From contig NC_049996.1 in NCBI RefSeq assembly GCF_000003815.2, positions 731,961 through 795,960 on the forward strand: DNA of 64,000 bases, read 5' to 3'. Source of the DNA: Branchiostoma floridae (taxonomy: Eukaryota > Chordata > Leptocardii > Amphioxiformes > Branchiostomatidae). Shown here piece after piece: positions 44,985 to 56,999 of this stretch. A program made the translations under genes and the position numbers. The notes under the pieces were generated by a model. It saw only the letters and a list, made by a program, of their open reading frames with translations. It did no database searches and was not told where the DNA came from. The number at the start of each line of letters is the position of its first letter. The stretch's first letter is position 1.

Positions 44985-44994
44985 GCTGCTGCTT
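44940..44994. repeat. (GTT)n microsatellite
   Basis: About 13 ttg/gtt units ending in gctgctgct. Confidence 0.95.
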
Positions 44995-45420
44995 TCTTTT
45001 CTAACGTTTTTTATCATGCAAAAGTCAAAATTTATCCCATGGTAGAAGGCCGAAGGCAGTATCTAGAATGAACTCGATGTACGTACCATAGAACACCTAG
45101 CCGGTTACAAACACGGCTCAAAAGCCCCGCCTAACGGGTTGAAATATCATTGCAGAAATAAAACGCATCAAATACCGGGAAAAAACACTTTAAGTTCCAG
45201 GAGTCCTAATGTGTAAAACTTGATGTCAGAAACTGACTTACCATCACGTTATTATGAGCAATAGATTAAAAAATCTCTTCATCGAAAGATAAAACCATAA
45301 TTAAATCAAAGCAACTTTGTGTTGTCTATCAAATTATGAGTAATCTAATAATAATAATCAAAACGGAATGCAAATTTTGATGATTGGACAGCACAGGTGG
45401 TAAGACCACGCCGTTTCAAG

Positions 45421-48394
45421 ATGGCGAGTGTTTCTGGAAGGGACAGAACACGGAGGTTAAATTTGCCCTTGGAAGTCTCGCTACGTTGGTTTTGGGTGGT
45501 GAGTAGTGTACAACACTGTCTTCTATATTCTTGGGATCATTTGGACCGTATGTATTTCAGCGAAATGAAGCAAAACACAAAGTAGCGTAAGGTCTTTGTC
45601 ATAGCCGTGCCCAATGTTTAGTCCTGCACTTAGTAAAACCGCCACTGAGGGGCGCTCCTTTGAGTTACTTCAACTACATGTACTTGGTATCCAGGACCAG
45701 ATCGATCCAGGATGTATGTATTTTCTGTGCTATTCGACAAGGCCCAATTACTTTAAAAATGGAAGTACATTTGAATCACTATCACAATCGAAGACTGCGG
45801 CCATTGGAATCTATGCTGAACCATACGGTATTAATAATGTCTTGTCTACAATAACAGCAGTCATAGTTTAGACCCAGTTTTATGATTTGTTCTATTAACG
45901 ATAACTACTCTCCAAGCAGAGGTTCGGCCTCGGCGGACATGAAGAGAATGTTAAAAAGTAAAAAGCCAGACAAAATCACATAAAACGCGTCAAAAACAGC
46001 CGGAGCCAAACACCTGCTTGGAAAGAAGGGTGGTCGTCTATCTCGCGAATTGTCCCTCAGGCATGGCAAACATTTTAGATGCACTTTGTAAACAAATCGC
46101 TAAGAGACGCTGTGAGACCGTGTTAGTACTACAACTGCAGTTTGTATTTACGCCGCTAGATGTCCCTAATAGCATGCGTTGTTCTGTTGATTTCAACAAC
46201 AGCACTTCGTCCTTGTTTCTTCGTTCCTGAAGCTAGAATTCCTTGTATTTTGATGTAAAATGGGCATTTCCGACTTGCGGCTTGGTACAGGGACTCAACA
46301 GCGCCGGTTTTGACGAATGTGACGTCAACTAAAGCAAAATCTAGACTGACCGTCAGGTAAGTATGAAACGAATGGGAGGTGGGCGCGCCCAGTGTGACAT
46401 TTTAAAGCGAACTAGCACCAAATTAACCGGTTAATCTCGATAAAAGTAGAATTCAATGTTATCTTAAATGCTTCTCCTAAATGTCAATGACATTTCAGCT
46501 CTGTTTGTCCTTACTATTGGTATTAAAGTAACGTTACGTCTCTGATGTAGAAAAATTGGGTTTACGGAAAAAACAGGGCTGTCACATGAAGTCGGGTCAC
46601 CCAACCCCCTTGGCTTCACAATGGAAACTCCTCAGAATGGCAAATCTTCATACATATTGCATAATATGTATATTATTGTGCATATCTTTGCCTAAGCTAC
46701 CTGCATGCCTAAAATGATGGAATCCATCATTCCTTTTTGCAGCTATCCTCTTTGGAATGTTTTGATAAAAAAATTCCCTTGCAGTTCCAAAATTAAATGT
46801 TAAAGAGGTTCAAACCTGCCCCACCTTGTCCTGATCTTGAAAACTACCTGCCACCCAAATTTCAAGATTATACCATGTTTGGGACAAGAGATCAACTGAA
46901 AAAAGAAACACTATGATAGAATATTGTCATTATACTCCCGTCACATGTAGCAAAAATCGATCAGACGACGAGTCTGCAAGCTCTAAGTTACATGACCCTG
47001 ATACCCTAAAGAGGCATGACCCTGATACCCACGAAGAAATGGCAGAGTTCCCCCTTCCTGTCAGGGTCATGCCTACTCATAATTTAGAGCTCGCAGACTC
47101 GTTGTCTGATCGATTTTCGGTACATGTGACGGGGGTAATAATGATTCAAATGACCACTGATTTTGCATAATTTCTCATTCATTTTGTACATTTTTGTCGA
47201 AGCAACCTACATTCCAAAAATAAAAAAGAATTGTATGCCTGCCTTGAGTTATCGTCTTTTTGTTTTTTGAATTTTTTTTTTTACAAATTAAAATGCCTCT
47301 GATATTCCAGACCTTAAGTCACTAGGGGGCCCAAACTGATGTCAGTTATCAAGAATTTCAACCATTGCCATGCAAATTTGTTGTTTGATTGTCTTCCACA
47401 GTGGATGAGTCACATACAGAGTACATTAAGAATTATACAGGTGACTGGTGTAAGAGATGAACATCATACTCTTGACTCCCTTCCTTGTTTGATGATAGCA
47501 AGGAGGTTAAAAAACCTCCTTGATGACAGGTAAGTGATGTTGAGGTGAGGACAACATTCCCATTGAGTCTGGTATACAAACATTTTACAACTTTGTTCTT
47601 CTGACTTAATTCCAGGTTACTGTTACAGTCTTCTTTCTCTGAAACATGTAAGTGTTTGGTGTTAAATCATTTTTATGAATGTTACGACAATTTGTTGCAC
47701 TGAAGCTGGTGTGTTACGCCGAAGGGCGGTTATACCGGCTGTATAGTTGTAATTGTATAATTTTTATGTAGTTGTAATTGTACTACTTTGAAAGTTCTGA
47801 AAAGTTTCCTTTTATCATGGTGATAATGGTATTGACTTCATGATTATCTAAGGTAGTCATCTCTTTTCCCTTAATGTCCAGTAGAAACATTGAGTGAATT
47901 TTGTTGAACTGATGTTTGAAATACTTTTCCATGTGTCATTCACTGAGTGTTAAGAACTGACTCTTGTGTCAATAGCATTAGATTGTTGGATATGATGTTG
48001 TGATGTTTTTGTGAGCTAGCATGAATTTTAAATGATGTTTTGTCAACATGAGATGTGTGTTTTCATATTTGTATGGATCGTTTTGATGTAATTGTGTTGT
48101 TTTATTATAGTGTTATTGTTGTTTGATCATGGTACTTTAAGTTCACTTGTTACTGACTTGTTACTGCTGTTTTGTTTTCTTTTATGTCACTAACCTAAGG
48201 CTTCTTACCCCCAACCCAAAGCAGGTTTTAGAATTGTAACAAATGTTGTGAATATTATTGAATATTATCAATGTGTCTTGTCAGAGAACAACCATGTTCT
48301 GTGAATATTCTTAGTGTAAATTTGGCATATGATTTTTCTGAATGAGTTTTTCTTTTTCACCCTAGGTTTGGGGAAGATGATACTGTATACCTGA
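45421..48394 (+). CDS. Putative small four-exon gene of unknown function
   Basis: Exon 1 starts at a YY1-like context (caagATGGCG) and encodes MASVSGRDRTRRLNLPLEVS plus LRWFWV to a gtgagt donor at 45499. Exon 47402-47529 (acceptor tcttccacag, donor gtaagt) is phase 0 and encodes WMSHIQSTLRIIQVTGVRDE and onward. Exon 47616-47647 and exon 48366-48394 continue in compatible phases to a TGA at 48392. The product would be about 88 residues with no recognised domain. An alternative 5' UTR exon may end at 46356 (gtcag/gtaagt), next to a CRE. Support is only splice-phase consistency. Confidence 0.3.
46320..46327 (+). promoter_or_regulatory. Palindromic CRE (TGACGTCA)
   Basis: Consensus CREB/ATF site 29 bp upstream of a gtaagt donor (46357), in a locally CpG-rich stretch. 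It suggests a promoter or first exon here. Confidence 0.45.
46935..47135. mobile_element. MITE with approximately 50-bp inverted repeats, TA target site
   Basis: The left arm cccgtcacatgta..aaaatcgatcagac..cgagtctgc pairs with the right arm ending tgatcgattttcggtacatg tgacggg. TA flanks both ends (46933, 47136). The interior carries two catgaccctgatacc copies and a cagggtcatgcc reverse copy. Confidence 0.9.
47499..47522. repeat. 24-nt hairpin CAAGGAGGTT-N4-AACCTCCTTG, copy 1
   Basis: Perfect 10-bp arms with an AAAA loop, within exon 47402-47529. The same arms recur at 56932-56955. Confidence 0.9.
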
Positions 48395-48395
48395 C

Positions 48396-49030
48396 CATGT
48401 TCCTGTGTTCCAGTGGGACCTGTCAGCTCTCCTGTGGGACCTGTCAGCTCTCCTGTGGGACCTGTCAGCTATCCTGTGTGCCTGTCCATATTCCAGGAGG
48501 ACCTGTCTGTGTTCCTGTGGGACCTGTCAGCTCTCCTGTGTGCCTGTCCATATTCCAGGAGGACCTGTCTGTGTTCCTGTGGGACCTGTCAGCTATCCTG
48601 TGTGCCTGTCCATATTCCAGGAGGACCTGTCTGTGTTCCTGTGGGACCTGTCAGCTATCCTGTGTGCCTGTCCATATTCCAGGAGGACCTGTCTGTGTTC
48701 CTGTGGGACCTGTCAGCTATCCTGTGTGCCTGTCCATATTCCAGTAGGACCTGTCTGTGTTCCTGTGGGACCTGTCAGCTATCCTGTGTGCCTGTCCATA
48801 TTCCAGGAGGACCTGTCTGTGTTCCTGTGGGACCTGTCAGCTATCCTGTGTGCCTGTCCATATTCCAGGAGGACCTGTCTGTGTTCCTGTGGGACCTGTC
48901 AGCTATCCTGTGTGCCTGTCCATATTCCAGGAGGACCTGTTTGTGTTCCTGTGGGACCTGTCAGCTATCCTGTGTGCCTGTCCATATTCCAGGAGGACCT
49001 GTTTGTGTTCCTGTGGGACCTGTCAGCTTT
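48396..49030 (+). repeat. 62-bp minisatellite, about 9-10 units
   Basis: The unit is gtgttcctgtgggacctgtc, agctatcctgtgtgcctgtc, catattccaggaggacctgt plus two bases. The period of 62 is not a multiple of 3, and all three forward frames are open through the array (long low-complexity ORFs). Each unit carries a catattccag/gagg acceptor-like site. Confidence 0.95.
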
Positions 49031-49139
49031 CCACCAGACAAGAGAACATCGGACCTGACTGTGAGTTAGCTTTGATTTTCAGAATTATTTCAGAAATGGG
49101 GTCTGCATGCCGCAAGGTGTAATCAGCTGTTGCAATTTT

Positions 49140-52100
49140 GCATAGCGCGAAGATGGGTCGCTCTGATTTAACGTAATCTTTATATCCCGGGTTAAATGTC
49201 AAGCCTGCATAATACGCCGCGGCCGCTGCGTTCCATAATTTAGTGCAAAGTGCGATTGGGACCTCCCATGCAGACCCCTACAAATGACAATGAAAGAGTT
49301 GGGATAGGGCATTTATATATTATGTTATCCTCTGATTTTTTTGGTAACATTTTGATTCAAACATTAAAGTTAAAACTGACCCTCCCTGCTATTTGTTGTC
49401 ATTTCTGAAAGAGTTCACATTGTTTAAACTAACTTTTAAGTTTAAGGTTGTGACTAATATTTTATTGCAGATATTGTGGAGAACGCAGTACTTTTTCCTA
49501 TTGAAGAAAGCACTCGTGATGTTGTCTTATTGTTTCATTCTGTATGGCAATGGGTATATTTTCAAACTTAAATGCAATCAAACTGTTTTCCCTGAAATCC
49601 TCTTCCGCAGTCACACTTTTTAAAGCTGGTTCCAAAATGAGAGTTGTCATTTTTGTGAAAATGTACTTCTGAAATTAAATTAAAAATTGGTAAGAGATAA
49701 ACAAATATATTGTTCCAGCATAAAATGAAAAATTAGATCACTAACTAACAGTACATGAGGATCACAAATTTACAAATGTTACTAAGCTGTAGTTTCAATG
49801 CTGGTGAAGAGATGCATGGAAAACCAAGTTGAACTTTTCTTGTGATTGTTTAATATCCATTTTGACCATACAATACTAAGACTTGGCATACATAACAAAT
49901 TGAATAGAAAGCCGTAAGGTTGCTATGGACTGAAATGAGATGGCCCTTTAAAATTCCAGAATATACATTAATCTATACTATTGCAGTGATTCATAATAAT
50001 GACAGATACAAAACTCTCAGTCCAAATGTCCTTTTTATTTAGTTTTAAAACAACATAAATTCCAGAGATACTGAATACAATGCCTCATAATTGAAAAATG
50101 TTACTGAAAAAAGTCTTTAGTAGTAGTACTAAATCTGCTTTTTTTTTGCTATATGTTTTATCTTCAATGTATTTACAATTATGAATTTGAAAAAAAAAAA
50201 GTCAAGCCAAGAAAGAACACATTGTCTCTCTCTATACATATATAAATAAAGCATACCAGTAATAATTTTGCCTTAAAGTAAACTACCTGCATTTTAAATA
50301 CTGGTATTTTACAAGCATTAGAAGTACATTGTATGAAAGAAAACATAATAAAATTCACAACTTCAACACCTTTTTTATGCGGCGGACATGGAAAAATGAA
50401 AATGATGTCAATGAGGCAAACAAACAAATTTTAAAGTTGTTTATACAATCAGCTCCCATTCAGTATTTTATCCCACAATACTTTCTAAATAGAAGATGAA
50501 ATATATTGTAAGTTTTAAGTAATTTACCCAGAACATACATAGCAATTTAGAGTACCGCAGAGATGCGAAATAAAAACAATTAACAAGTGACCGTGGGTAA
50601 CACACTTTGTGACGTAATTATAGTATTCAGTTGTGTTCTTTTGAGTGGTGTGTGACATTGTGTTTATTATTCATCAACAACTATACTGTTACATTCCTCT
50701 GAAAAACAACCATTGACCGGTGGCATCAGATGTTGCCGTAAATTTACCATAGGTATGTAATAATTTATGATGATACTCAAAGTAGAACAAAATTTGTCAG
50801 GAATACCAGAAACAGTTGGTCCAAGATGTCGTTACACCACAAACATCTGTTCAATCACATCTGTAATTTCCGCCGCGTCAGTTTTAACTGATGATGTTAA
50901 CGTTGGCAGTCCCTAACATCGAATACGATGAACAAAAAGAACGAAATGAAACCCAAATGATCCAAATTACAGAGAATATAGCGGCAATTAGGGAAGTATT
51001 ACGACCGTACGACATGCAAAAGAAACATGCTGGGACCAGCACCACGATATATATCCCTTTCCCGGCATATTTTCCTTTCCCGTCGTATTCCCGGATAAAA
51101 ATCTCCCCTCACCACCCCCAAAAAACTTTCGGCAAGGCCCCAGAGACGTCGGTGAAGAAGGCTCTGACAATACGATGTGCACAAAACACGCAAATCACGC
51201 AACAGAGAGGCAAATGGATGAAGAAGAAACCTTTGTCTCTGGTAGTCGAATATGCCTGAAACGTAAATGAAACACAATGATTATCATGATTATGATACAA
51301 AGATACAAAAGATCAAGATACCAAAGATCAAGCCATTGTACATTAGGTTCTTTTTTTGCCTGCATTTTTTACACAAAGTGGATTTCAGGGAAAATACTTA
51401 AAAGCTTGTTGGAAATATGTCCCATTGCTGTACAGAAAATGGAAAAGACAATGTTGTGCTTTCTTTCTGTAGAGTGAAATGTACTACAGGTAAGCTGTGT
51501 GTGATGTTGGGAAGAGAGGAATTGTGTCTAAGAAATCGGCCAAACGAAAATCTGTCTTTTTGTCAAGCTTTATATACTCTAAAGCTTCTACTTAAAACAG
51601 AAAGCCAAGTCATAATTCACAGTCAGACAACGTAGATTAGGTAATATAGTTAAAACATACTGTAGATAGACAGCTGCGGTGTTAGTTTAATTTGTTCTTT
51701 GAGGCAAGTGTAACCACGTTGATTTAGAAAGTTACAAACCATTGCAGTTTAAAGTTGAATGATTTGCATTGATTATTTCCAAGGCAATTATAACAAGAAG
51801 TTAAGGTAGATAGTTAAGGTAGATAGACAAACCATTGCAGAATGATGCAAACTAAACGTAGTTGTAGAATAGAACAATGCAAATCTAGGGAAAGAAGTTT
51901 TGAGTGAATAATCTGAGAAAATTACAGGTTTAAGTTTGTTTGGCTGGCCGATTTCTTTCAAGTCATGTTGATATCAGATTTGTTATCACTGTTTAATATG
52001 TAGCTGTCACAATACCAACCTCCTGTTGCAAGATTTAGGGCTTGTCTTGTGTTGATCAAGTAGAGTTTGACAGTGATGTTTTACACTGACAGACTTTATT

Positions 52101-52160
52101 TGATGAGCTTGAGACTAGGCCTGGATTTTAGAGCAGGAGGTTTGAATTGGTACAAGTAAC
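49140..52160. other. Intergenic region, AT-rich
   Basis: No supported gene. A 122-codon ORF at 50891-51259 is low complexity in its second half and has no recognisable family. A short CpG-rich patch with a NotI-type site lies near 49210. Confidence 0.5.
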
Positions 52161-52203
52161 GTAAACAGTGATAACAAAGTTTGAAGAGAGTTTTCATCAC
52201 TGC

Positions 52204-53075
52204 ATGGCAAACACAATTCCTCTCTTTCTGTATGTTCTATTTCTACTTCCTGGGCTTAGCCTGGAGGAGGAACTTCTGTCCCAGGGTTCTAACTTACACA
52301 TGCCTCAACTCTGCATAGTAGACCTGTTGACAAACAGCTCTACTACGCTAAAGGAGAGGGGCTATGTGGATTTTTTTACCCTGGCCCAGAGGTTTTCTTC
52401 TTCAGGCTTCGACGCTAGGTTTGGTTGCTTGTTGTCAGTATTCCTGGGAGATAGTGCGCATAATATACACGTTCTCAAAATAGTAAGGGGGTGGTTGGTT
52501 TGTGTGTATATTGTTTTGTTTTCTATCTATTTATTTATTAAGTATATATAAGCTAAGTTAATTGTTTCTTTTATTTACTAATTTTTTTTTGTATTTTTAA
52601 TTCTAAGTTATTTACCTGATCAGTCATTGCCAAGGTATGCTGGTGTTTCGAAGCACCGGGTCTTCAGCTTAGTAGCAAAGACCTCCCCTGGGGAGCACAC
52701 TGTATGCATTGCTGACAGGAAAGTGAAAATACTAAGTGTTTGGACAACTAGCTTTGATGCATAAGTGCTTTAAGTGTGATGTACTGCGTAAAATTTGGCT
52801 AAGTGTATGGAGAGAGTAGTCTTCTGTGTCAAAAGTGTTTGGAGGAGTGGTTCTGATGTAGGGAATCAAGTGAAAAGGTGTAGTGTAGAGTGATGTGTGT
52901 TGAAAAACGAGTGTAGCTAAGTGTGTGTAATGTACCGTTATGTGACTCAGTCTGGGTGTAATGTGGTGTTGTCTTGAGTTAACAAACAAACCATACTCAC
53001 AACTCTCATCTTCTTTCACAGCTGTTCAACTTGATAAAAGTCACCTTCTTCCAGTCTCCGGGACTCAAGCCTTGA
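52204..53075 (+). CDS. Putative small secreted-type protein, two exons
   Basis: ATG at 52204 begins MANTIPLFLYVLFLLPGLSL, a convincing signal peptide. It is followed by a mixed-composition stretch including ERGYVDFFTLAQRF and FGCLLSVFLGDSAHN, up to a gtaagg donor at 52483. An exon at 53022 (acceptor tctttcacag) joins in phase 0 and adds LFNLIKVTFFQSPGLKP and a stop, for about 110 residues. No family is recognised. It could be a fragment of a larger or dead gene. Confidence 0.3.
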
Positions 53076-53083
53076 AAACATCA

Positions 53084-53269
53084 TCATCCAGGCGTGCTGG
53101 TTGCACGGATGGCCATGACTCTCTTCCTCCATCGTTCCCTATCCTCCATAGCCTTCGGCAGTTCTTCAGCCGAGCAGCCAGAATCATCACAGATTTGTTG
53201 TACATGTTTTGCGTGGTCTACCTCTGCTTGCATGACCATGCCTGGGAGTCCTTGAAAACAGAGAAGCAA
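53084..53269 (-). mobile_element. LINE C-terminal remnant
   Basis: The minus-strand frame reads AEELPKAMEDRERWRKRVMA followed by IRATSTPG, the typical last residues of non-LTR retrotransposon ORF2 proteins (an EDRERWR-type ending). Only the last 60 codons are present. Confidence 0.65.
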
Positions 53270-54401
53270 AAATTTAAGTTATTGCATTGACAGCAGCAAA
53301 TTCTACAATATCATCCTGGATTCAAACAAGTTGGTCTGTACCAAATGCCACCAGGCATCATAATCAGTCCAAAACTACATGTTTGCCAGAAAGATGTATC
53401 TATCACGATGTTTGGAGCATTCAAGTTAAAGTAATAGTTCATTTTGTAAGACAAAAACCAGTCATATCTCACTCAAGATGTCGCCGAGCAATCAACAAAT
53501 TTTATCAATAAAAATATAATCATTTATTGATGATTTCTGTCTTTTGTTAACCACTATAACATAAAGGGTAACGTGAATACAATTTAGGTGCTCTAAACAC
53601 AGCTGAGAAAGGAGTAATACGTAATTACGTGGTAAAGCTTTGCTCACCTGTATAAAATGGTTTTCTGGGCCCTCATCTGGTCTGGTTTGGACAAGTCACC
53701 GGTCATCACAGGTTTCTCCCCATCAGGACATCAGTGCTGATGACCCTCGCAGCACACCTAACAATATCAAAGGATGATTAATGTGATGCAAAATATATCT
53801 CCAAGCAACATGTAACAATGATAAAATTGCATAGTTGAATGTTTGCTTGAAGGGATATACAAAGTATACTGTCTATGACTAGCCAAAATGTTTTACTGTT
53901 CTCTTAGTCTAATATAATTGACACAAGTGAAAACTTCTTGACACATATGTAAAACATTGTCTCACCTGTAAAAACTTTTCTCTTCAATCTTTCTCTTCCA
54001 GTCCGCAGGTGTGCTGATCCTCAGCACTCACCTAACAATCATGAAAGGATCATCAGTGTGATGTAATATGAATATCTTAGAGCAACACTGAATGGCAATA
54101 CATAAAATTGAACAATTGAACAATCCCCTTTGCTTAAATAGATATACAAAGAGTTAGGCTACAATTGTTTTACTCGCGAGTGTGAACTGTGATATGTCTT
54201 CGAGTTTTCAACCACATAAAACAAGAAAGTATCAGCAGGGTTTGGAATGCTTTTATATGTTAAAATTGTTAATTGTAGAGATTTTGTGTGCAAGTGTACT
54301 CTAGGCTAATTACAGTATCCATTGAAGTGCACCAACACTCACATTATGAACATGTAAAGTGTGACAGACCCGAGAAAAATAAATCTTAATAATTGTCTCA
54401 C

Positions 54402-54716
54402 CTGCGGATGCTGTTGTCTTGCTCTTGGGTCTTCAAATCCCCTGGTCTGGTCTGGTCCAATCCAGTCTTGTCAGGTTCAGACAGGAGTCCTCACTACTGC
54501 AGCAGTCAGCAGACACCTAACTATACAGACATTAATAAATAAATCATTAGTCACTTTTCTCAAAGAAAACCAACAAGCTGGAAGATAAATGCAAAATACT
54601 GATTTTTCTCACCTGATATTCCTCTTGGGTCTTCAAATCATCTGGTCCAATCCAGTCTTGTCTGGTTCAGACAGGAGTCCTCACTACTGCAGCAGTCAGC
54701 AGACACCTAACTAAAG
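54402..54716 (-). repeat. Tandemly duplicated exon pair
   Basis: The blocks at 54426-54522 and 54622-54712 are nearly identical, including acceptor gttag/gtgtctgctgactgctg. The first carries an extra ctggtctggt insertion and a different donor end. Confidence 0.85.
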
Positions 54717-54899
54717 CATACAGACATTACAAGTTACACATTTGTCACAAATAACACCATTAAGTACTGCAGGATTCACATATTTCTTACCTGGTACTTC
54801 TGTACTAATCACCTGGTGTCATCACAAGTGTCATCTCATCAAGACTGAAACACCTGCACAGCTGGCTGACCCTCAGGACATAGGTAACTGCATTATATG

Positions 54900-55550
54900 C
54901 AAAGAGAAATAAGTTACAAGTTGCTACCAACGCCAATCCTGTCGTACATTGTACACATCTGGACAATCCTTTTTATGCACTCCTACCTGATTTGGGGGCA
55001 AACACAGATTTCACTGGGCTACAGTAAGTTGGCAGTGGCACTACATTCTAAATTGACTATCATACAAAATGTAATGCAATAAAATGACAACTCAGAAATC
55101 ATGAAAAGATTTGCTTTTTATCAACAAAATTTGTTTAGCGTTCTGTCAAATTGCTCGGCCACAGTGCCCCACCAATGTACCAAAGCTTAAATATGGGATT
55201 ATTGCCAGAGATCAATTTGGAAGTAAATCTTCAACTCAAAGGAAGTGGCAAATAAAGTTGCTAAGCCTATAAGTTGACAAACAAGCCCAGAAACACAGTG
55301 CAAAATTTATCTTTAAGATCGACTTTGTTAATAATTTTGTCTGATGGTCTGCAATTTCATCTGGCTGTTTATCTGGAGGGTAGTCAAAGGGTTTGCTGCT
55401 TTTAATGCAACTGTAACATCAATGTCAACTTGCTAATACATTTAGCTTTTGGAATTATTTCAGAAAATGTTATCTGCAGAACTAGAACACTATCATATGA
55501 GGTTGAGCCTCCTTTTAACTTCATAAAACAAAATATTTGAACTTGACCTA
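54900..55550. other. Unannotated interval
   Basis: AT-rich, with no ORF, repeat or splice pattern that I can support. Confidence 0.5.
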
Positions 55551-55556
55551 TATCTA

Positions 55557-55767
55557 TAGCCTCTACCAGGCTTTGTGGATCGGTGGTCTAATTGTAGAAA
55601 TTTGACAAATAGAGTCAATAGTACGCTAGGGGAGTCGGTCAGCCAGACAAAACATGAGGTGATGATAATTTTTTTTGGCTGGCCGACTCCCCTAGCATAC
55701 TAATTTTGACTCTATTTGCCCAATTTCTACAATTAGACCACCGATCCACGAAGCCTGGTAGAGGCTA
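55557..55767. mobile_element. Foldback element with approximately 90-bp near-perfect arms
   Basis: The left arm begins tagcctctaccaggctt.gtggatcggtggtctaat and runs to gctaggggagtcgg.cagcca. The right arm is its reverse complement with a few mismatches, leaving a loop of about 30 bp. A 3-bp CTA flanks both ends (candidate PIF/Harbinger-type target site). Confidence 0.85.
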
Positions 55768-56931
55768 CTAGATGTAGAGAGAGAAATCGACTCTGAAGCT
55801 TCTTTTGTTTTTGAAAATCATATTAAGAAACCTAAGTCAACTTTAGAGCCGCTTTACAATGTTATGAGGTTAGTTGATTAAAACCAAAAATGGATATCAT
55901 AATGGATAAATCCAAAAGTGGATATCATATCACTCAAGATTTGTCAACATATCGAATTGCTGTCTTTGAAGCTGCAATTACTAGAACAAGTATACAGTCA
56001 TAGACTTCATAACATTACATGCATCTTTCAATAGAGTAAAATCAACTTTGAAGATACAAATTATTCGAACTGGAATTGATAAATAGGCAAGTGCAGTCCA
56101 AATATTTGCCCATTGCAGCTTTTCAGAAGCCTACTAAAGTTTGCCCAACTTTTTTGCGGGAACATTGAAATGATTCTAATTAGTAGATCAATTCCATAGC
56201 CAAGCCCAACTGGGAAAATGTAGAAATGCGAAATGGCAACATAGAAATACAAACATTCAACGGAGAAGCAGCTTATTGGTTGGGCCATTAATTGCCGTGC
56301 TATCATTGGTTGGTTTACTAATTGTGATTGACAGTCAAGATCGGTTCACGTGCTGCACATTCCAACAGGTGGTCGCCCAACAATGCTTACCATGCCAAAA
56401 CGAATCATGTTTCTAACTGTATTTCCTACCGACATTAACCCCTATAGATAGCTGTTCTCAATAACACATAGCATGAAATAAATTCATTCAAGAGGTTCAT
56501 TTACAATTTAACGTTATAAAATAAAGAGATAAAATTCAAAAATTTGATTTGCACATAATAATGGTAAAGTACACAGAAGAAGAAAATGACTTCACGCTTA
56601 AGATGTACGTAGCACTAGTAGACAAGCGATCCACAGAACAGCAGTTTGCACGAAAGATAATGGGTCTTGTTTGAAATGTATTCAACGGAAAAATTTATAA
56701 TCTTACCTGTAAAATTTTGAGGACGAGTCTTTCCCGCCGTCCTTCCCGCCATGACAGTCGCCATTTTCGTTTCTTGTCCAAAATCCAAGACGTCAGAAAG
56801 CGCTCATTTTCTCCCTCAAACATCCAAAGAACCGCATAAATCCACCGTGAAAACATTCCGAAGGTTTGCTGTACACTCTAAATGAAGTATTGTGCTAACC
56901 AGAAGACGAAAATTTACCCTAAAAGTTGGAG

Positions 56932-56955
56932 CAAGGAGGTTCTTTAACCTCCTTG
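56932..56955. repeat. 24-nt hairpin CAAGGAGGTT-N4-AACCTCCTTG, copy 2
   Basis: Arms identical to the hairpin at 47499-47522, with a CTTT loop. It lies about 170 bp upstream of the minus-strand ATG at 56764. Confidence 0.9.
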
Positions 56956-56999
56956 GTTGTAGAAAATATCCCACACAACAGCATGCCGCCATGGGGGTT

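Larger units (their letters stand above)
42700..45400. other. Intergenic region with repeat fragments
   Basis: No credible gene. It contains three copies of an 18-mer related to aactgcagatagtaactg (43658, 43831, 43956), a (TTTA)n tract at 44488-44522 and a (GTT)n microsatellite at 44940-44994. Confidence 0.6.
53648..56870 (-). ncRNA. Candidate spliced minus-strand transcript, probably non-coding
   Basis: Reading right to left, the first exon has ATGGCGACTGTCATGGCGGG at 56764 with a CRE-like half-site just upstream (56789-56795) and a gtaaga donor at 56706. Later exons, each with AG acceptor and GTRAG donor, are 54791-54887, 54613-54706, 54402-54516, 53966-54031 and 53648-53757. Joining exon 1 to the second gives only about 46 residues before TAG, and later exons have stops in all frames. 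Consistent splice signals without coding capacity suggest a lncRNA or 5' UTR array. Confidence 0.4.

Noticed and set aside
44203..45135. Possible element bounded by inverted aggcggggct motifs
   Set aside because: Only about 10 bp match, no target duplication was found, and GC-box sequences occur by chance.
46913..47170. 85-codon ORF
   Set aside because: It lies almost wholly inside the inverted-repeat MITE.
50891..51259. 122-codon ORF on the + strand
   Set aside because: No recognisable family, low-complexity second half, overlapping ORFs on the other strand, and no splice context. Not strong enough to call.
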